Under the pieces are notes generated by a model, which saw only the letters and a list, made by a program, of their open reading frames with translations, searched no databases and was not told the origin of the DNA. A DNA stretch of 64,000 nt from an uncultured Rhodocyclaceae bacterium (GTDB lineage Bacteria; Pseudomonadota; Gammaproteobacteria; Burkholderiales; Rhodocyclaceae), in the NCBI GenBank assembly GCA_907163075.1, contig CAJQTY010000001.1, positions 2,852,001 to 2,916,000 of the forward strand, written 5' to 3'. Each line of letters starts with the position of its first letter. Positions within the stretch are counted from its first letter, which is position 1. Of the stretch, positions 17,885 to 27,418 are shown piece after piece. The position numbers and the translations under genes are program-made.

Positions 17885-18262
17885 ATGATCGACAACCCCG
17901 TTGGCTGGTTTGAAATCTACGTGCAGGACATGGCGCGCGCCAGGGCATTCTATGAATCGGTCTTCAACGTAACGCTGGAAAAGCTGAATTCCCCCTCGGC
18001 GGAGTACGAAATGTGGGCCTTCCCGATGCGGACGGAGCGCCCGGGGGCTATGGGAGCGCTGGTCAGGATGGACGGCTTTGCTTCGGGTGGCAACAGTACG
18101 CTGGTGTACTTCGCGTGCGACGATTGCGCGCTTGAGGCCAAACGCGTCCTTGACTGCGGCGGACGTCTCCAGCGCGAAAAGTTTTCGATTGGCGAGTATG
18201 GCTTCATCGCCCTGGCGTTCGACAGCGAAGGGAACATGATCGGCCTGCATTCGATAAAGTGA
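17885..18262 (+). CDS. VOC (glyoxalase-like) family protein
   Basis: The 125-residue product is one vicinal-oxygen-chelate module: beta-alpha-beta start (NPVGWFEIYVQDMARARAFY) and a second half (LVYFACDDCALEAKRVLDCG) ending in ALAFDSEGNMIGLHS. The terminal Glu found as metal ligand in many glyoxalases is replaced here, so catalysis is uncertain. ATG at 17885 has AAGGAGAGAG upstream. The next gene starts 28 bases later on the same strand. Confidence 0.85.
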   Translation: MIDNPVGWFEIYVQDMARARAFYESVFNVTLEKLNSPSAEYEMWAFPMRTERPGAMGALVRMDGFASGGNSTLVYFACDDCALEAKRVLDCGGRLQREKFSIGEYGFIALAFDSEGNMIGLHSIK

Positions 18263-18290
18263 GCGGCGGGCCGCCGACAAGGAGCGATTG

Positions 18291-19451
18291 ATGGAAACAG
18301 AGAGTGCAGGATTGCGCCGAGTGGTGCTGCTGGTCGCCACGCGCAAGGGATCGTGGCTCTATCACGGTGACGCTGAACGCCGCACGTGGCGGGTCGATGG
18401 CCCGCACTTCCTCGGCCACATCATCAGCCATTTGCTGCTTGATCCGCGTGATGGCCGGACGCTGCTGGCGGCGGCGAAAACCGGGCACCTCGGGCCGACC
18501 ATCTTTCGCTCCACCGATCTCGGCCAGACCTGGAAGGAATCCGCCAAACCGCCGGCCTTCGCGCCGCCCCGGGGCGACATGGCCGGTCGTTCGGTCGATC
18601 ACACCTTCTGGCTGACGCCGGGGCACGCCGACGAAAACGGCGTCTGGTACGCCGGAACATCGCCGCAGGGACTGTTCCGTTCCGCCGACGGCGGCGAGAC
18701 GTGGGCGCCGTTCTCGTGTATCAACGACGATCCGCAATACCGGCGATGGATGGGCTCGGAGAAAGATGGTACGCCGGACGGGCCGAAACTGCACTCGATC
18801 ATCGTCGATCCGCGTGACTCGCAACATCTGTACTTCGCCATGTCAAGCGGCGGCGTCCACGAGTCGTACGACGGCGGACGCAGTTTTTCGACGCTGCTCG
18901 AAGGCATGGAAGTGGTCGACGGCTTCAACCCTGACGAGGTGACTTTTCACGACCCGCATTGCGTGCGCCTCTGTCCGAGCAATCCCGATCGCCTGTATCA
19001 GCAGAACCATTGCGGCATCTACCGCATCGACCGACCCGCGCAACGCTGGATCAGGATCGGCCGGAACATGCCGGAACACGTCGGCGACGTCGGCTTTCCG
19101 CTCGTCGTCCACCCGCGCGACGACAACACGGCATGGGTGTTTCCGATGGATGGCACGCAAGTCTGGCCGCGTACCAGCCCGGGCGGCCGGCCGGCCGTGT
19201 ATGCAACACGCGACGGCGGCGCCAGCTGGCACCGTCTTGATGGCGGATTGCCGGCCAGCCAGGCATGGTGGACGGTCAAGCGCCAGGCCATGACGGCCGA
19301 CCGCCAGGATAGCGTAGGTCTCTATTTCGGCACCACCAGCGGCGAGTTGTGGATGAGCCGCGACGAGGGTCAGCGTTGGGAATGCGTGGCGCGCCACCTG
19401 CCGGAGATCTATGCCGTCGAGGCGGCTGAACTCGCTTGGGCCGAGCGTTGA
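18291..19451 (+). CDS. Asp-box (BNR) beta-propeller protein, sialidase-like fold
   Basis: The 386-residue product has repeated Asp-box motifs (RSTDLGQTW, RSADGGETW, YDGGRSF, TRDGGASW, SRDEGQRW), the hallmark of sialidase/VPS10-type beta-propellers. There is no signal peptide, so it is cytoplasmic, and sialidase activity is unlikely. It is followed one base later by a small MoaD/ThiS-like gene, a pairing I know from many proteobacteria but whose function is not established. Start at ATG 18291 with GGAG six bases upstream. Confidence 0.8.
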   Translation: METESAGLRRVVLLVATRKGSWLYHGDAERRTWRVDGPHFLGHIISHLLLDPRDGRTLLAAAKTGHLGPTIFRSTDLGQTWKESAKPPAFAPPRGDMAGRSVDHTFWLTPGHADENGVWYAGTSPQGLFRSADGGETWAPFSCINDDPQYRRWMGSEKDGTPDGPKLHSIIVDPRDSQHLYFAMSSGGVHESYDGGRSFSTLLEGMEVVDGFNPDEVTFHDPHCVRLCPSNPDRLYQQNHCGIYRIDRPAQRWIRIGRNMPEHVGDVGFPLVVHPRDDNTAWVFPMDGTQVWPRTSPGGRPAVYATRDGGASWHRLDGGLPASQAWWTVKRQAMTADRQDSVGLYFGTTSGELWMSRDEGQRWECVARHLPEIYAVEAAELAWAER

Positions 19452-19452
19452 T

Positions 19453-19710
19453 ATGCAAGTGCTGATCCCCAGCGCGCTCTATTCGTACACCGGGCAAACC
19501 CGGGTCGAAGCCGACGGAGCGACGCTCGCCGCCGTGCTTGCCGACCTTGATCGGCGTTATCCGGGGATCCGCTTTCGGGTGATCGATGAGCGGGGCAATA
19601 TTCGCCGCCACATCCGGTTTTTTTTCGACGGCGAAATGGTGCAGGAACTCACGCAGGCGCTGCGTAGCGGCGGGGAGTTGTGCATCGTCCAGGCGCTGAG
19701 CGGCGGCTGA
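19453..19710 (+). CDS. MoaD/ThiS-like ubiquitin-fold protein with C-terminal Gly-Gly
   Basis: The 85-residue product has the ubiquitin-like pattern of sulfur carriers: VLIPSALYSYTGQTRVEADG, then ATLAAVLADLDRRYPGIRFR, and ends in QALSGG with a C-terminal Gly-Gly, the end that is adenylated and thiocarboxylated in MoaD and ThiS. It starts one base after the Asp-box gene, so the two are probably co-translated. Whether it carries sulfur or is a protein tag cannot be told from sequence; no moaE, moeB or thiF is nearby. Confidence 0.8.
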   Translation: MQVLIPSALYSYTGQTRVEADGATLAAVLADLDRRYPGIRFRVIDERGNIRRHIRFFFDGEMVQELTQALRSGGELCIVQALSGG

Positions 19711-19880
19711 GCCCGATCATTGTTGCGTGCAGCACGCTGCCGTGGCCGGGCGCCGCGGAGCGGTAAAACCCGGGCTTGAAGACGCGCATTTCAACTCACC
19801 TCAGTTTGACGGTGTGGCCGTCGGTACGGAACGGCGTTTTCCCGGTGCTCTGCGTGGCTCGTTGTCCACTGCGGTCTTCT

Positions 19881-20714
19881 TTACAGCATCTCCAGGGGCC
19901 GGGCGCGGCGCGGCGGCGGGAAGATGGCGTCGAGTTCGGCCAGCGTGCCGGTCTCCAGCGTGCATTCGAGCGCCCCGAAATTTTCTTCGACATGCGCGCG
20001 CTGAGCGGCTTTCGGGATGGCGATTACGTTGTCGCGCGACAGCACCCAGGCCAGCGCGATCTGCGCCGGCGGCTTGCCGATCTTGCGCGCCAGATCGAGC
20101 AGGCGCCGGTCGGCCAGCAAGCCGGCCTGTTCGACCGGCGAGTAGGCCATCACCGGAATCCGGCGCGCTCCGCACCAGGGCAGCAGATCCCATTCGATGC
20201 CCCGGCGCGTCAGGTTGTAAAGCACCTGGTTGGCGGCCACGCGCTGGCCGCCGGGCGTCGAGCAGAGCTCGGCCATATCCGCCGGATCGAGGTTGCTGAC
20301 GCCCCAGTACCTGATCTTTCCATCCCGCTGCAAGCGCTCGAAGGCTTCGATAGTCTCGGCGAACGGCACGCTGCCTCGCCAGTGCAGCAGATAGAGGTCG
20401 ATGCGATCGGTGGCGAGCCGTGCCAGGCTGCGCTCGCAGGCGTCGATCGTGCCGCGCCGGGTGGCGTTGTGCGGATACACCTTGCTGACCAGGAAGACCT
20501 GTTCGCGATGCCCGGCAATGGCCTCGCCGACCAAGGTCTCGGCCGCGCCTTCGCCGTACATCTCGGCCGTATCGATCAAGCCCATGCCCAGCTCGATGCC
20601 GCGTCGCAGGCTCGCCAGTTCGGCATTTCGCGCGGCGCGGCGCTCGCCCATAGTCCACGTTCCCATGCCCAGCGCCGGGACTTTTTCGGCGGCGGCAAGT
20701 TTGACAAATCTCAT
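19881..20714 (-). CDS. Aldo/keto reductase
   Basis: NAD(P)H-dependent oxidoreductase with TIM-barrel fold. From the ATG at 20714 the product is 277 residues with the catalytic tetrad visible: Asp48 and Tyr53 (GLIDTAEMYGEG), Lys78 (VFLVSKVY) and His111 (LYLLHWRGS). The C-terminal cofactor-binding part is AIPKAAQRAHVEENF. An upstream in-frame ATG at 20744 has its Shine-Dalgarno directly abutting, so it is less likely. Substrate unknown. About 170 bp without a gene separate it from the MoaD-like gene. Confidence 0.9.
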   Translation of the reverse strand: MRFVKLAAAEKVPALGMGTWTMGERRAARNAELASLRRGIELGMGLIDTAEMYGEGAAETLVGEAIAGHREQVFLVSKVYPHNATRRGTIDACERSLARLATDRIDLYLLHWRGSVPFAETIEAFERLQRDGKIRYWGVSNLDPADMAELCSTPGGQRVAANQVLYNLTRRGIEWDLLPWCGARRIPVMAYSPVEQAGLLADRRLLDLARKIGKPPAQIALAWVLSRDNVIAIPKAAQRAHVEENFGALECTLETGTLAELDAIFPPPRRARPLEML

Positions 20715-20820
20715 GGTGTGTCCCGTTGGTTCAAATAAAGCCATCTTCCGACGGCAATAATCTTACGCCACCCCATTATTTTGCGTACGCTTGAAAAAAG
20801 TCACTTTCCGGAGATTTCGC

Positions 20821-21096
20821 ATGCGATCCACCAAGGCCAGCGCGGCCGTCGAACGCCTCAGGAAACGCAGCGGCAATCCGCTGTACTCGATGTCATGCCA
20901 CGCGGACGGGCAGTTCGTCCTGCACCTGACATCGGCCAGCGGTCAATCGGACGCCATCGGCGCCGCGCTGCCGATGGACGAGTTCGTGCGCTTTGTCGAC
21001 GGACTCGTCCCGGCGAAGCCGAAGCCGGTGAGCAAACTGGACGCGGCCTTCAGGTCTCAACTGCAAGCCAGCAGCAGCCGAGGGCGCGACAAATAA
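20821..21096 (+). CDS. Small hypothetical protein
   Basis: The 91-residue product (MRSTKASAAVERLRKRSGNP...) has a basic helical N-terminus, a central beta-like part (FVLHLTSASGQ) and a basic tail (SSSRGRDK). GGAG lies eight bases before the ATG. It sits between divergent aldo/keto reductase and convergent radical-SAM genes. I do not recognise it. Confidence 0.6.
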   Translation: MRSTKASAAVERLRKRSGNPLYSMSCHADGQFVLHLTSASGQSDAIGAALPMDEFVRFVDGLVPAKPKPVSKLDAAFRSQLQASSSRGRDK

Positions 21097-21115
21097 CGCC
21101 GGACCGGCGCGACGT

Positions 21116-22678
21116 TCAGTCGCTATCGCGACCCGCCGTCCGATGCCGCTCCTGGCGCGACGCCAGCGCCCGTGACTGTCGCCGTGGCGCCTCACGCCTG
21201 GGTAACAGGCCGGCCAGGGCGCGCGGAGAGCCGCGCGCGGCGCTGTCCACGTAGTCGGCGAGCAGGGCTTGCCGAACGCTCTGCGCCGGCAGGCCGGCTT
21301 CGGCACCGAGGTAATCGGAGAGGGCATCGACCAGCGACTCCGGCGACAGTCCGGCGGTCCTTCCCGTGCGTTGCCACAGCCAATCAGAAAAGGCGAGAAC
21401 GGCAAAGAACGGGGACGGCCCGGCGCCGAGCAGCAACGACAGACTCCGTTTGAAGCGCCCGGAGTTGGCGACCAGCTCCCAATAGCGGGCAAGGCGCGCA
21501 ACGCGCTGCATGGTGGCGGCGTCGACGACACCGGTTTGCCGCACCGCATAAGGCGGCGCCGGGTCATAGCGCATGGCGAACGCCGCGCTGTGCCGGGCCA
21601 GCGGCGTTCCGCGCAGGCGTTTCAGCAGCCCGAGCTGAATCTCGTGCGGCTGCATCGCGCAGAGCCGGTCAAAGCCGTCGGCGAAACTCTCCAGCGTCTC
21701 GCCGGGCAGCCCGAAGATCAGGTCGGCGTGCACATGCGTGCTCGTCTCACCGAGCAGCCAGCGCAGATTGGCTTCGGTTCTTCCGTTATCCTGCCTGCGC
21801 GCAATGCGTTGCTGAACTTCGGGATTGAAGCTCTGGACGCCGACTTCGAATTGCAGTACGCCGGGCGGAAACTGCGCAATGATCCGCTTGAGCCGCTCGG
21901 GCAGATGGTCGGGAATGACTTCGAAATGCACGAACAACTGGTCGCCGGATTCGCCGAGACGGTCGAGGAAAAATTGCAGGATGCGCATCGACGCATCGAT
22001 CCTGAGATTGAAGGTCCGGTCGACAAACTTGAAGTTGCGCGCCCCGCGCCGGTAGAGAACGAGCATCTGCGCCAGGAAGGCATCGAGGTCGAATGCCCAC
22101 GCCGTCTTGTCGAGCGAACTCAGGCAGAAATGACATTTGTACGGACAGCCGCGCGCGGCTTCGACGTAGAGCAGCCGGTTGGCGAGGTCGGCGTCAGAAT
22201 ACTCGGCATAAGGCAGGGCAATCCGCTCCAGCGGCGGCTGCTCACCGGCGATGATCTTGCCGGGCGGCCGCGGCCCGTCGATGAGGGCATGACACAGCCT
22301 GGCGAAGCTCACGTCCCCCCAGCCGGTGATGACGTGGTCGGCGAGCCGGACAATCTCCTGCTCGTTTGTTTCATGGCTCACTTCGGGGCCGCCGACAACG
22401 ATCCTTAGGTCAGGCCGCGCCGCCTTGAGCAGGCGAACCACCGCCGTCGTCCGCATCACGTTCCAGATATAAACTCCGAATCCGACGATCTCGGTTCGCG
22501 GGTCTTCCTCGCCGTCGAGCGTGGCCAGCAATTCGTCCGCGATCTCGGCAGGCGGGCGGGCGATGGTGAACTCGCGCATGACCGTTCGCGCCTTCAGATC
22601 GCCCATGTTGGCCAATAGGTAACGCAGGCCCAGCGAGGCGTGGATGAATCTTGCGTTGAGAGTGGCCAGAATGATCAC
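21116..22678 (-). CDS. B12-binding radical SAM protein (DUF4080 type)
   Basis: The product of about 520 residues has an N-terminal cobalamin-binding-like domain (TLNARFIHASLGLRYLLANM, then IVVGGPEVS) and a radical-SAM domain with Cys-x3-Cys-x2-Cys in ARGCPYKCHFC, which binds the 4Fe-4S cluster that cleaves SAM. The C-terminal part fits DUF4080. The substrate is unknown. A GTG at 22678 with GGGA five bases upstream is taken as start; an earlier GTG at 22702 has no Shine-Dalgarno and would add eight residues. The stop lies 20 bases from the preceding convergent gene. Confidence 0.85.
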   Translation of the reverse strand: MIILATLNARFIHASLGLRYLLANMGDLKARTVMREFTIARPPAEIADELLATLDGEEDPRTEIVGFGVYIWNVMRTTAVVRLLKAARPDLRIVVGGPEVSHETNEQEIVRLADHVITGWGDVSFARLCHALIDGPRPPGKIIAGEQPPLERIALPYAEYSDADLANRLLYVEAARGCPYKCHFCLSSLDKTAWAFDLDAFLAQMLVLYRRGARNFKFVDRTFNLRIDASMRILQFFLDRLGESGDQLFVHFEVIPDHLPERLKRIIAQFPPGVLQFEVGVQSFNPEVQQRIARRQDNGRTEANLRWLLGETSTHVHADLIFGLPGETLESFADGFDRLCAMQPHEIQLGLLKRLRGTPLARHSAAFAMRYDPAPPYAVRQTGVVDAATMQRVARLARYWELVANSGRFKRSLSLLLGAGPSPFFAVLAFSDWLWQRTGRTAGLSPESLVDALSDYLGAEAGLPAQSVRQALLADYVDSAARGSPRALAGLLPRREAPRRQSRALASRQERHRTAGRDSD

Positions 22679-22821
22679 GTCGGTCCCTGCTCCATTTCTC
22701 ACTCGGACGCGCCTGAAAGCATGATTATGCCAGCGCCCTGCGGGCCGATCGATCAGTTACGGGTATCATTTGGTCGAGCGCACATGCCGCGCTCTTTTAA
22801 ACCACGAGGAGGACTCCTGCG

Positions 22822-23754
22822 ATGCCGACCGAAAAACAGATCATTGCCGCCGAACGCCTGGCTCTGATGGGACTGCTTGCCAGCGTACCGATGCGTTCGG
22901 TCGATGAGAACGTGCTCATCGCGTCGTGGAACATCGCCCAGTTTTCAGGTCAGAAAAAGGCCCGGGCGCTGCAATACATCGCCGATATCTGCGAGCGCTT
23001 CGATATCGTCGCCATCCAGGAAGTGAAGAGCAACCTGCAAGGCCTGGCCAAGCTGCAAAAACTGCTGCCGGGCAATTACCAGATCCTGGTTTCCGATCCG
23101 ACCGGCAATAACGAGCGCATGGCCTTCCTCTACGACAAGCGGACGGTCATCAGTACCGGCCTGGTGTGCGAGATCGCCTTCAACGGAACCATCGTCAGCC
23201 CGAACGTGTTCCAGTTCCAGCGCTCGCCGTATTGCGCGTCGTTCCGTGCCGGGCGCTTCGATTTCACGCTCGTTTCGGTGCACATCGCCGAGGGTTCGAG
23301 CCATGGCAGTACCGGAACGGCTCTGCGCGAGCAGGAAATCCAGCAACTGGTCAAGTTCATCAAGCGCGAAGCGGCGCGGGCGCAGGGTTCGGTCTTCGAT
23401 CCCGATTTCTTCCTGGTCGGCGATTTCAACATCCAGTCCGACGGCGACCGTTTCTTCCGGGCGCTCACCGGCGGCGATGAGCCCCGCCTCAAAATGCCGG
23501 ACGGCATGAACACGCTGGGAACCAATTTCGAACAAACAAAGACCTTCGACAAGATCGCCTGGGTGCCGAGCGACGAGTTCGAGTTTACGGGCCGCTTCGG
23601 CGTCATCCCGTTCGGCGATGTGCTGTATCGGGAGGATGGACAGAAGGCCAATGCGGCGCGCACGGAGGTGAGCGATCACTTGCCGCTCTGGGCCGAATTT
23701 CGTGTCACGGAACTCGAGCACGAACTGGATCAGATCATCAACCTTGGCGAGTGA
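22822..23754 (+). CDS. Endonuclease/exonuclease/phosphatase family protein
   Basis: The 310-residue product has the EEP (DNase I-like) motifs in order: IASWNIAQF, DIVAIQEVKSN, FTLVSVHI, FFLVGDFNIQSDGD and SDHLPLWAEF, supplying the metal-binding Glu, Asp, Asn and His residues. No signal peptide is seen, so it is probably intracellular. Preceded by GAGGAGG. Target (DNA, phosphoinositide-like or other) cannot be told. Confidence 0.88.
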   Translation: MPTEKQIIAAERLALMGLLASVPMRSVDENVLIASWNIAQFSGQKKARALQYIADICERFDIVAIQEVKSNLQGLAKLQKLLPGNYQILVSDPTGNNERMAFLYDKRTVISTGLVCEIAFNGTIVSPNVFQFQRSPYCASFRAGRFDFTLVSVHIAEGSSHGSTGTALREQEIQQLVKFIKREAARAQGSVFDPDFFLVGDFNIQSDGDRFFRALTGGDEPRLKMPDGMNTLGTNFEQTKTFDKIAWVPSDEFEFTGRFGVIPFGDVLYREDGQKANAARTEVSDHLPLWAEFRVTELEHELDQIINLGE

Positions 23755-23896
23755 AAGATACGTTCCGCGTGAGCACGGGCCGGCCGGGATGTCTTCCGCG
23801 CGAAGCTCGAATGGCCGCATGCACGCTTGCTGCATGTCGCCGTGGCCACGGCTATACTGGCGCTTTTCCGCCTAACAATACCTTCAGGGAGCTTTG

Positions 23897-25261
23897 ATGG
23901 AATCGCTGCGCTTCGTACTGCCTCAATCCGAAATTCCGACGCACTGGTACAACGTCGTCGCCGACATGCCGAAGGCGCCGCTGCCGCCGCTCGGTCCGGA
24001 CGGCAACCCGGCGACACCGGAACAGATGGGCGCCATCTTCCCGATGGCGATTCTCGAACAGGAAATGTCGGGCGAGCGCTGGATTCCGATTCCGCAGCCG
24101 GTGCGAGAAATCTATCGTTTGTGGCGTCCGTCACCGCTGGTTCGCGCCGCGCGGCTGGAAGCCATGCTCGGCACCCCGGCCAAGATCTACTACAAGAACG
24201 AAGGCGTTTCGCCGGCCGGGTCACACAAGCCCAACACCGCCGTCGCGCAGGCCTATTACAACAAGCAGGCCGGGATCAAACGCATCACCACCGAAACCGG
24301 GGCCGGGCAGTGGGGCTGTTCGATGGCGCTGGCCGGACAGATGTTCGGGCTCGAAGTCCGCGTCTACATGGTCAAGGTCAGCTACGGCCAGAAACCCTAC
24401 CGCCGCTCGATGATGCAGACCTGGGGCGCCGAGGTGTTCGCCAGCCCGTCGGCCATGACGCAGACCGGCCGCGCCGCGCTCGCCGCCGACCCGAACAACC
24501 AGGGCTCGCTCGGCCTGGCCATTTCCGAGGCCGTCGAGGAAGCCGCCTCGCGCGCCGACACCAACTACGCGCTGGGCTCGGTGCTCAATCACGTTGCGCT
24601 GCACCAGACGATCATCGGCCAGGAGTGCAAGAAGCAGTTCGAAATGGCCGGCGACTGGCCCGACGTCATCTTCTCCCCGTGCGGCGGCGGCTCCTCGTTT
24701 GCCGGCATCGCCTTCCCGTTCATCGCCGACAATGCCGCCGGCGGACGCAATGGCAAGCCGGTGCGGCTGGTCGCCGTCGAGCCGTCATCCTGTCCGTCGC
24801 TGACCAAGGGCGAATACGCCTACGACTTCGGCGATTCCTCCGGCTTCACCCCGCTGATGAAGATGTTCACGCTGGGCCACGACTTCATGCCGCCCGGAAT
24901 CCACGCCGGCGGCCTGCGCTATCACGGCGCGTCGCCGCTCGTCTCGCAGCTTTACAATGAAGGCCTGATCGAGGCGGTTGCCGTGCCGCAACTGGCGACC
25001 TTCGACGCCGGCGTCATGTTCGCCCACGCCGAGGGCATCATCGCGGCACCGGAATCGAACCACGCCATCCGCGGCGCGATCGATGAAGCCCTGCGCTGCA
25101 AGGAGACCGGCGAGGCCAAGACCATCCTTTTCAACCTGACCGGCCACGGCCATTTCGACATGGCCGCCTACGACCGTTACTTCGCTGGCGAACTCGAGGA
25201 TTTCGAGTATCCGGAAGAAGCGATCAAGGCCTCCCTGCAGCACCTGCCGAAGGTCGGCTGA
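23897..25261 (+). CDS. Tryptophan synthase beta-like PLP enzyme (TrpB2)
   Basis: PLP-dependent enzyme of the TrpB2 class, which makes tryptophan from indole and serine in the organisms studied. The 453-residue product has the PLP lysine in SPAGSHKPNTA, the glycine-rich phosphate-binding loop FSPCGGGSSFAG, and the N-terminal extension typical of TrpB2. ATG at 23897 with AGGGAG upstream. It is not next to trpA, which fits TrpB2 rather than TrpB1. Its role may be indole salvage; that is inference. Confidence 0.9.
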   Translation: MESLRFVLPQSEIPTHWYNVVADMPKAPLPPLGPDGNPATPEQMGAIFPMAILEQEMSGERWIPIPQPVREIYRLWRPSPLVRAARLEAMLGTPAKIYYKNEGVSPAGSHKPNTAVAQAYYNKQAGIKRITTETGAGQWGCSMALAGQMFGLEVRVYMVKVSYGQKPYRRSMMQTWGAEVFASPSAMTQTGRAALAADPNNQGSLGLAISEAVEEAASRADTNYALGSVLNHVALHQTIIGQECKKQFEMAGDWPDVIFSPCGGGSSFAGIAFPFIADNAAGGRNGKPVRLVAVEPSSCPSLTKGEYAYDFGDSSGFTPLMKMFTLGHDFMPPGIHAGGLRYHGASPLVSQLYNEGLIEAVAVPQLATFDAGVMFAHAEGIIAAPESNHAIRGAIDEALRCKETGEAKTILFNLTGHGHFDMAAYDRYFAGELEDFEYPEEAIKASLQHLPKVG

Positions 25262-25280
25262 AGCGGCGGATGGCGGCCCG

Positions 25281-25967
25281 ATGCGCCTCTTCGTCTTTCT
25301 GCTGATCCTCGCCAACCTGTTGTTCGTGGCGTGGACGCAGGGTTATCTCGGGTCGTCGCCCGACCCGGATGCGCTTCGCGTGCAGCAGCAATTGCTGGCG
25401 GACCAGGTGAAGATCGTGGCCCGCGACGAGCCGCCGCCGGAAAGTGGCAAGTCGGAAAAAAACGGCAAGGAGGCGGAAAAGAAAGCCGCGGAAGTCTGTG
25501 TCCTGCTGAGCGAATTGCCGACGACCGCGGCTGACCTGGTGGAATCCTTGCTGGCTGACAAGTTCGCTGATTTCAAGGCGGCGCGCACGACGGTTGCCGG
25601 AACGGCGAGCTACTGGGTCCATATCGCCCCGTTGCCCAGCAAGCAGGAGGTGGACAACAAGGTCGCCGAACTGAAAAGGCTTGGTGTCGCGGACTTGTTC
25701 ATCGTGCAGGAATCGGGGCCGAACAACCGGGCGATTTCGCTGGGTTTGTATTCCAGAAAGGAAGCCGCAACGGCCTACCTTGAAGACCTGCGGACCAGGG
25801 GCGTCAAATCGGCGAGGATCGTGGAGCGCAATGGCAAGCTGTCATCGGCCGCGCTCGAAATGCGCGGCCCCGAAGACCGGGCCGGCGCCCTGCGCCAGGC
25901 CATCGCCGAACTGCTGCCGGAGAGCAAGCCGGTCGCGTGCAAGACGCCGGCCGCTTCGCCGCAATGA
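25281..25967 (+). CDS. Membrane-anchored SPOR-like protein
   Basis: The 228-residue product begins with one membrane segment (RLFVFLLILANLLFVAW), a charged linker and a SPOR-like domain (SYWVHIAPLPSKQEVDNK, ISLGLYSRKEAATAYLEDL). The domain would lie in the periplasm and could bind glycan strands. It overlaps coaE by four bases (ATGA), so the two are coupled. This upstream neighbour of coaE is common in Betaproteobacteria, to my knowledge. Confidence 0.75.
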   Translation: MRLFVFLLILANLLFVAWTQGYLGSSPDPDALRVQQQLLADQVKIVARDEPPPESGKSEKNGKEAEKKAAEVCVLLSELPTTAADLVESLLADKFADFKAARTTVAGTASYWVHIAPLPSKQEVDNKVAELKRLGVADLFIVQESGPNNRAISLGLYSRKEAATAYLEDLRTRGVKSARIVERNGKLSSAALEMRGPEDRAGALRQAIAELLPESKPVACKTPAASPQ

Positions 25968-26602
25968 GTTTCGTTATCGGTCTGACCGGCGGCATCGGCA
26001 GCGGCAAGAGCACGGTGGCCGATCTCTTCGCCGGCCTCGGGGCCGCCGTGGTCGATACCGACGCCATCGCGCATCAACTCACCGGCCCGAACGGCGCCGC
26101 CATGCCCGAAATTGGCGCGGCATTCGGCAAGGGCGTCCTGCGCGCGGACGGTGCCCTGGACCGGGTTGCCATGCGCCGCCTGGTTTTTTCTGACCAGTCC
26201 GCCAAAAGCCGGCTGGAGGCCATGCTGCACCCGATGATCCGCGACGAGAGCGAGGCACGTTGCCAGTCGGCGACCGATTCGCCGTATGTGCTCCTGGTCG
26301 TGCCGCTGCTCGTCGAGTCCGGGTTTTATCGCGATCGGCTCAAGCGAATCCTGGTGGTGGACTGCGACGAGGCGGTACAGCGTGCTCGCGTCATGGCGCG
26401 CAGCGGGCTTTCCGCGGCCGAGGTGCAGGCCGTCATGAGCACGCAGGCCTCCCGTTCCGAGCGTCTGGCGGCGGCGGACGATGTCATTTTCAACAATGAA
26501 AACCGGGACAAACTTGCTCCGCAGGTCGAGGTTTTGCATCAACGATACCTTGACCTGGCGACGAAAAGACTTAACGCAGATGGACTTAGTGCGGACTGTT
26601 GA
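25964..26602 (+). CDS. coaE: Dephospho-CoA kinase
   Basis: Phosphorylates the 3'-hydroxyl of dephospho-CoA, the last step of CoA synthesis. The 212-residue product has the P-loop GLTGGIGSGKST at residues 6-17, DTDAIAH and the lid region of the CoaE family. The start ATG overlaps the stop of the preceding gene (ATGA). It begins the coaE-zapD-yacG cluster. Confidence 0.96.
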   Translation: MSFVIGLTGGIGSGKSTVADLFAGLGAAVVDTDAIAHQLTGPNGAAMPEIGAAFGKGVLRADGALDRVAMRRLVFSDQSAKSRLEAMLHPMIRDESEARCQSATDSPYVLLVVPLLVESGFYRDRLKRILVVDCDEAVQRARVMARSGLSAAEVQAVMSTQASRSERLAAADDVIFNNENRDKLAPQVEVLHQRYLDLATKRLNADGLSADC

Positions 26603-26662
26603 GATTTTGCTGCAAATGCCTCAGAATGTTGTTAATTTCCGGTATTTTCACTTGGCGGCGGT

Positions 26663-27418
26663 GTGATTACATACGAATATCCCTTCAATGAGCGCATACG
26701 CACCCTGTTGCGGCTGGAGGATTTATTCGAGAAGGCGGCCTACTTTATCGAGCAGGAGGGGTCGCGGGAGCATCATGTCGCCCTGCTGACGATGTTCGAA
26801 ATTCTCGAAGTGGCCGGTCGCGCCGACCTCAAGATGGATCTGATCCAGGAACTCGAACGACAGCGCCAGTCCTTGCTTGTTTTCCGCAACAACCCGGACA
26901 TTTCCGAAGAAGCTCTTTCCGGCGCGCTGTACGAAATAGAACAGTCATCGGCCGCCATGCTCGGCATGACCGGCAAGATCGGCCAGCATCTGCGCGATAA
27001 CGACTGGCTGATGGGGATCAAGAGCCGCGCCGTGATCCCCGGCGGCGTCTGCGAATTCGACCTGCCCTCTTACCATTACTGGCAGCACCAGACCGCCGAT
27101 GAGCGCCGTGCTGCGCTGCTCGGCTGGATCAGGCCGTTCATGCCCTTGCGCGGCGGGCTGGATATCGTGCTCAGGCTGCTGCGCGCGAGCGGACGCTCGG
27201 AGCGCCAGGTGGCCGAGGGCGGCGCTTTCCAGATGATGTTGGGCGGAAGTGGCGCCCAGATGGTGCAGGTTTCGCTCAAGCCGCAGGTGGCCTATGTCCC
27301 GGAAATCAGCGCCAACAAGTACGCACTGAATATTCGCTTTACCTGTCCCGACTACGACCATCGATCACGTCATGCCGACACCAACGTCGAGTTTGACATG
27401 CTGTTCTGCAACCTCTGA
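26663..27418 (+). CDS. zapD: Cell division protein ZapD
   Basis: ZapD cross-links FtsZ filaments and stabilises the Z ring. The 251-residue product starts from GTG at 26663 ([20 protein letters not shown]), and has [20 protein letters not shown] and [19 protein letters not shown], typical of the family (formerly DUF1342/YacF). Its TGA overlaps the yacG ATG (TGATG). Confidence 0.95.
   Translation: MITYEYPFNERIRTLLRLEDLFEKAAYFIEQEGSREHHVALLTMFEILEVAGRADLKMDLIQELERQRQSLLVFRNNPDISEEALSGALYEIEQSSAAMLGMTGKIGQHLRDNDWLMGIKSRAVIPGGVCEFDLPSYHYWQHQTADERRAALLGWIRPFMPLRGGLDIVLRLLRASGRSERQVAEGGAFQMMLGGSGAQMVQVSLKPQVAYVPEISANKYALNIRFTCPDYDHRSRHADTNVEFDMLFCNL

Noticed and set aside
17545..17913. 122-codon frame before the VOC gene
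   Set aside because: It runs through the start of the divergent lipoprotein gene and into the VOC gene in another frame; no Shine-Dalgarno or resemblance.
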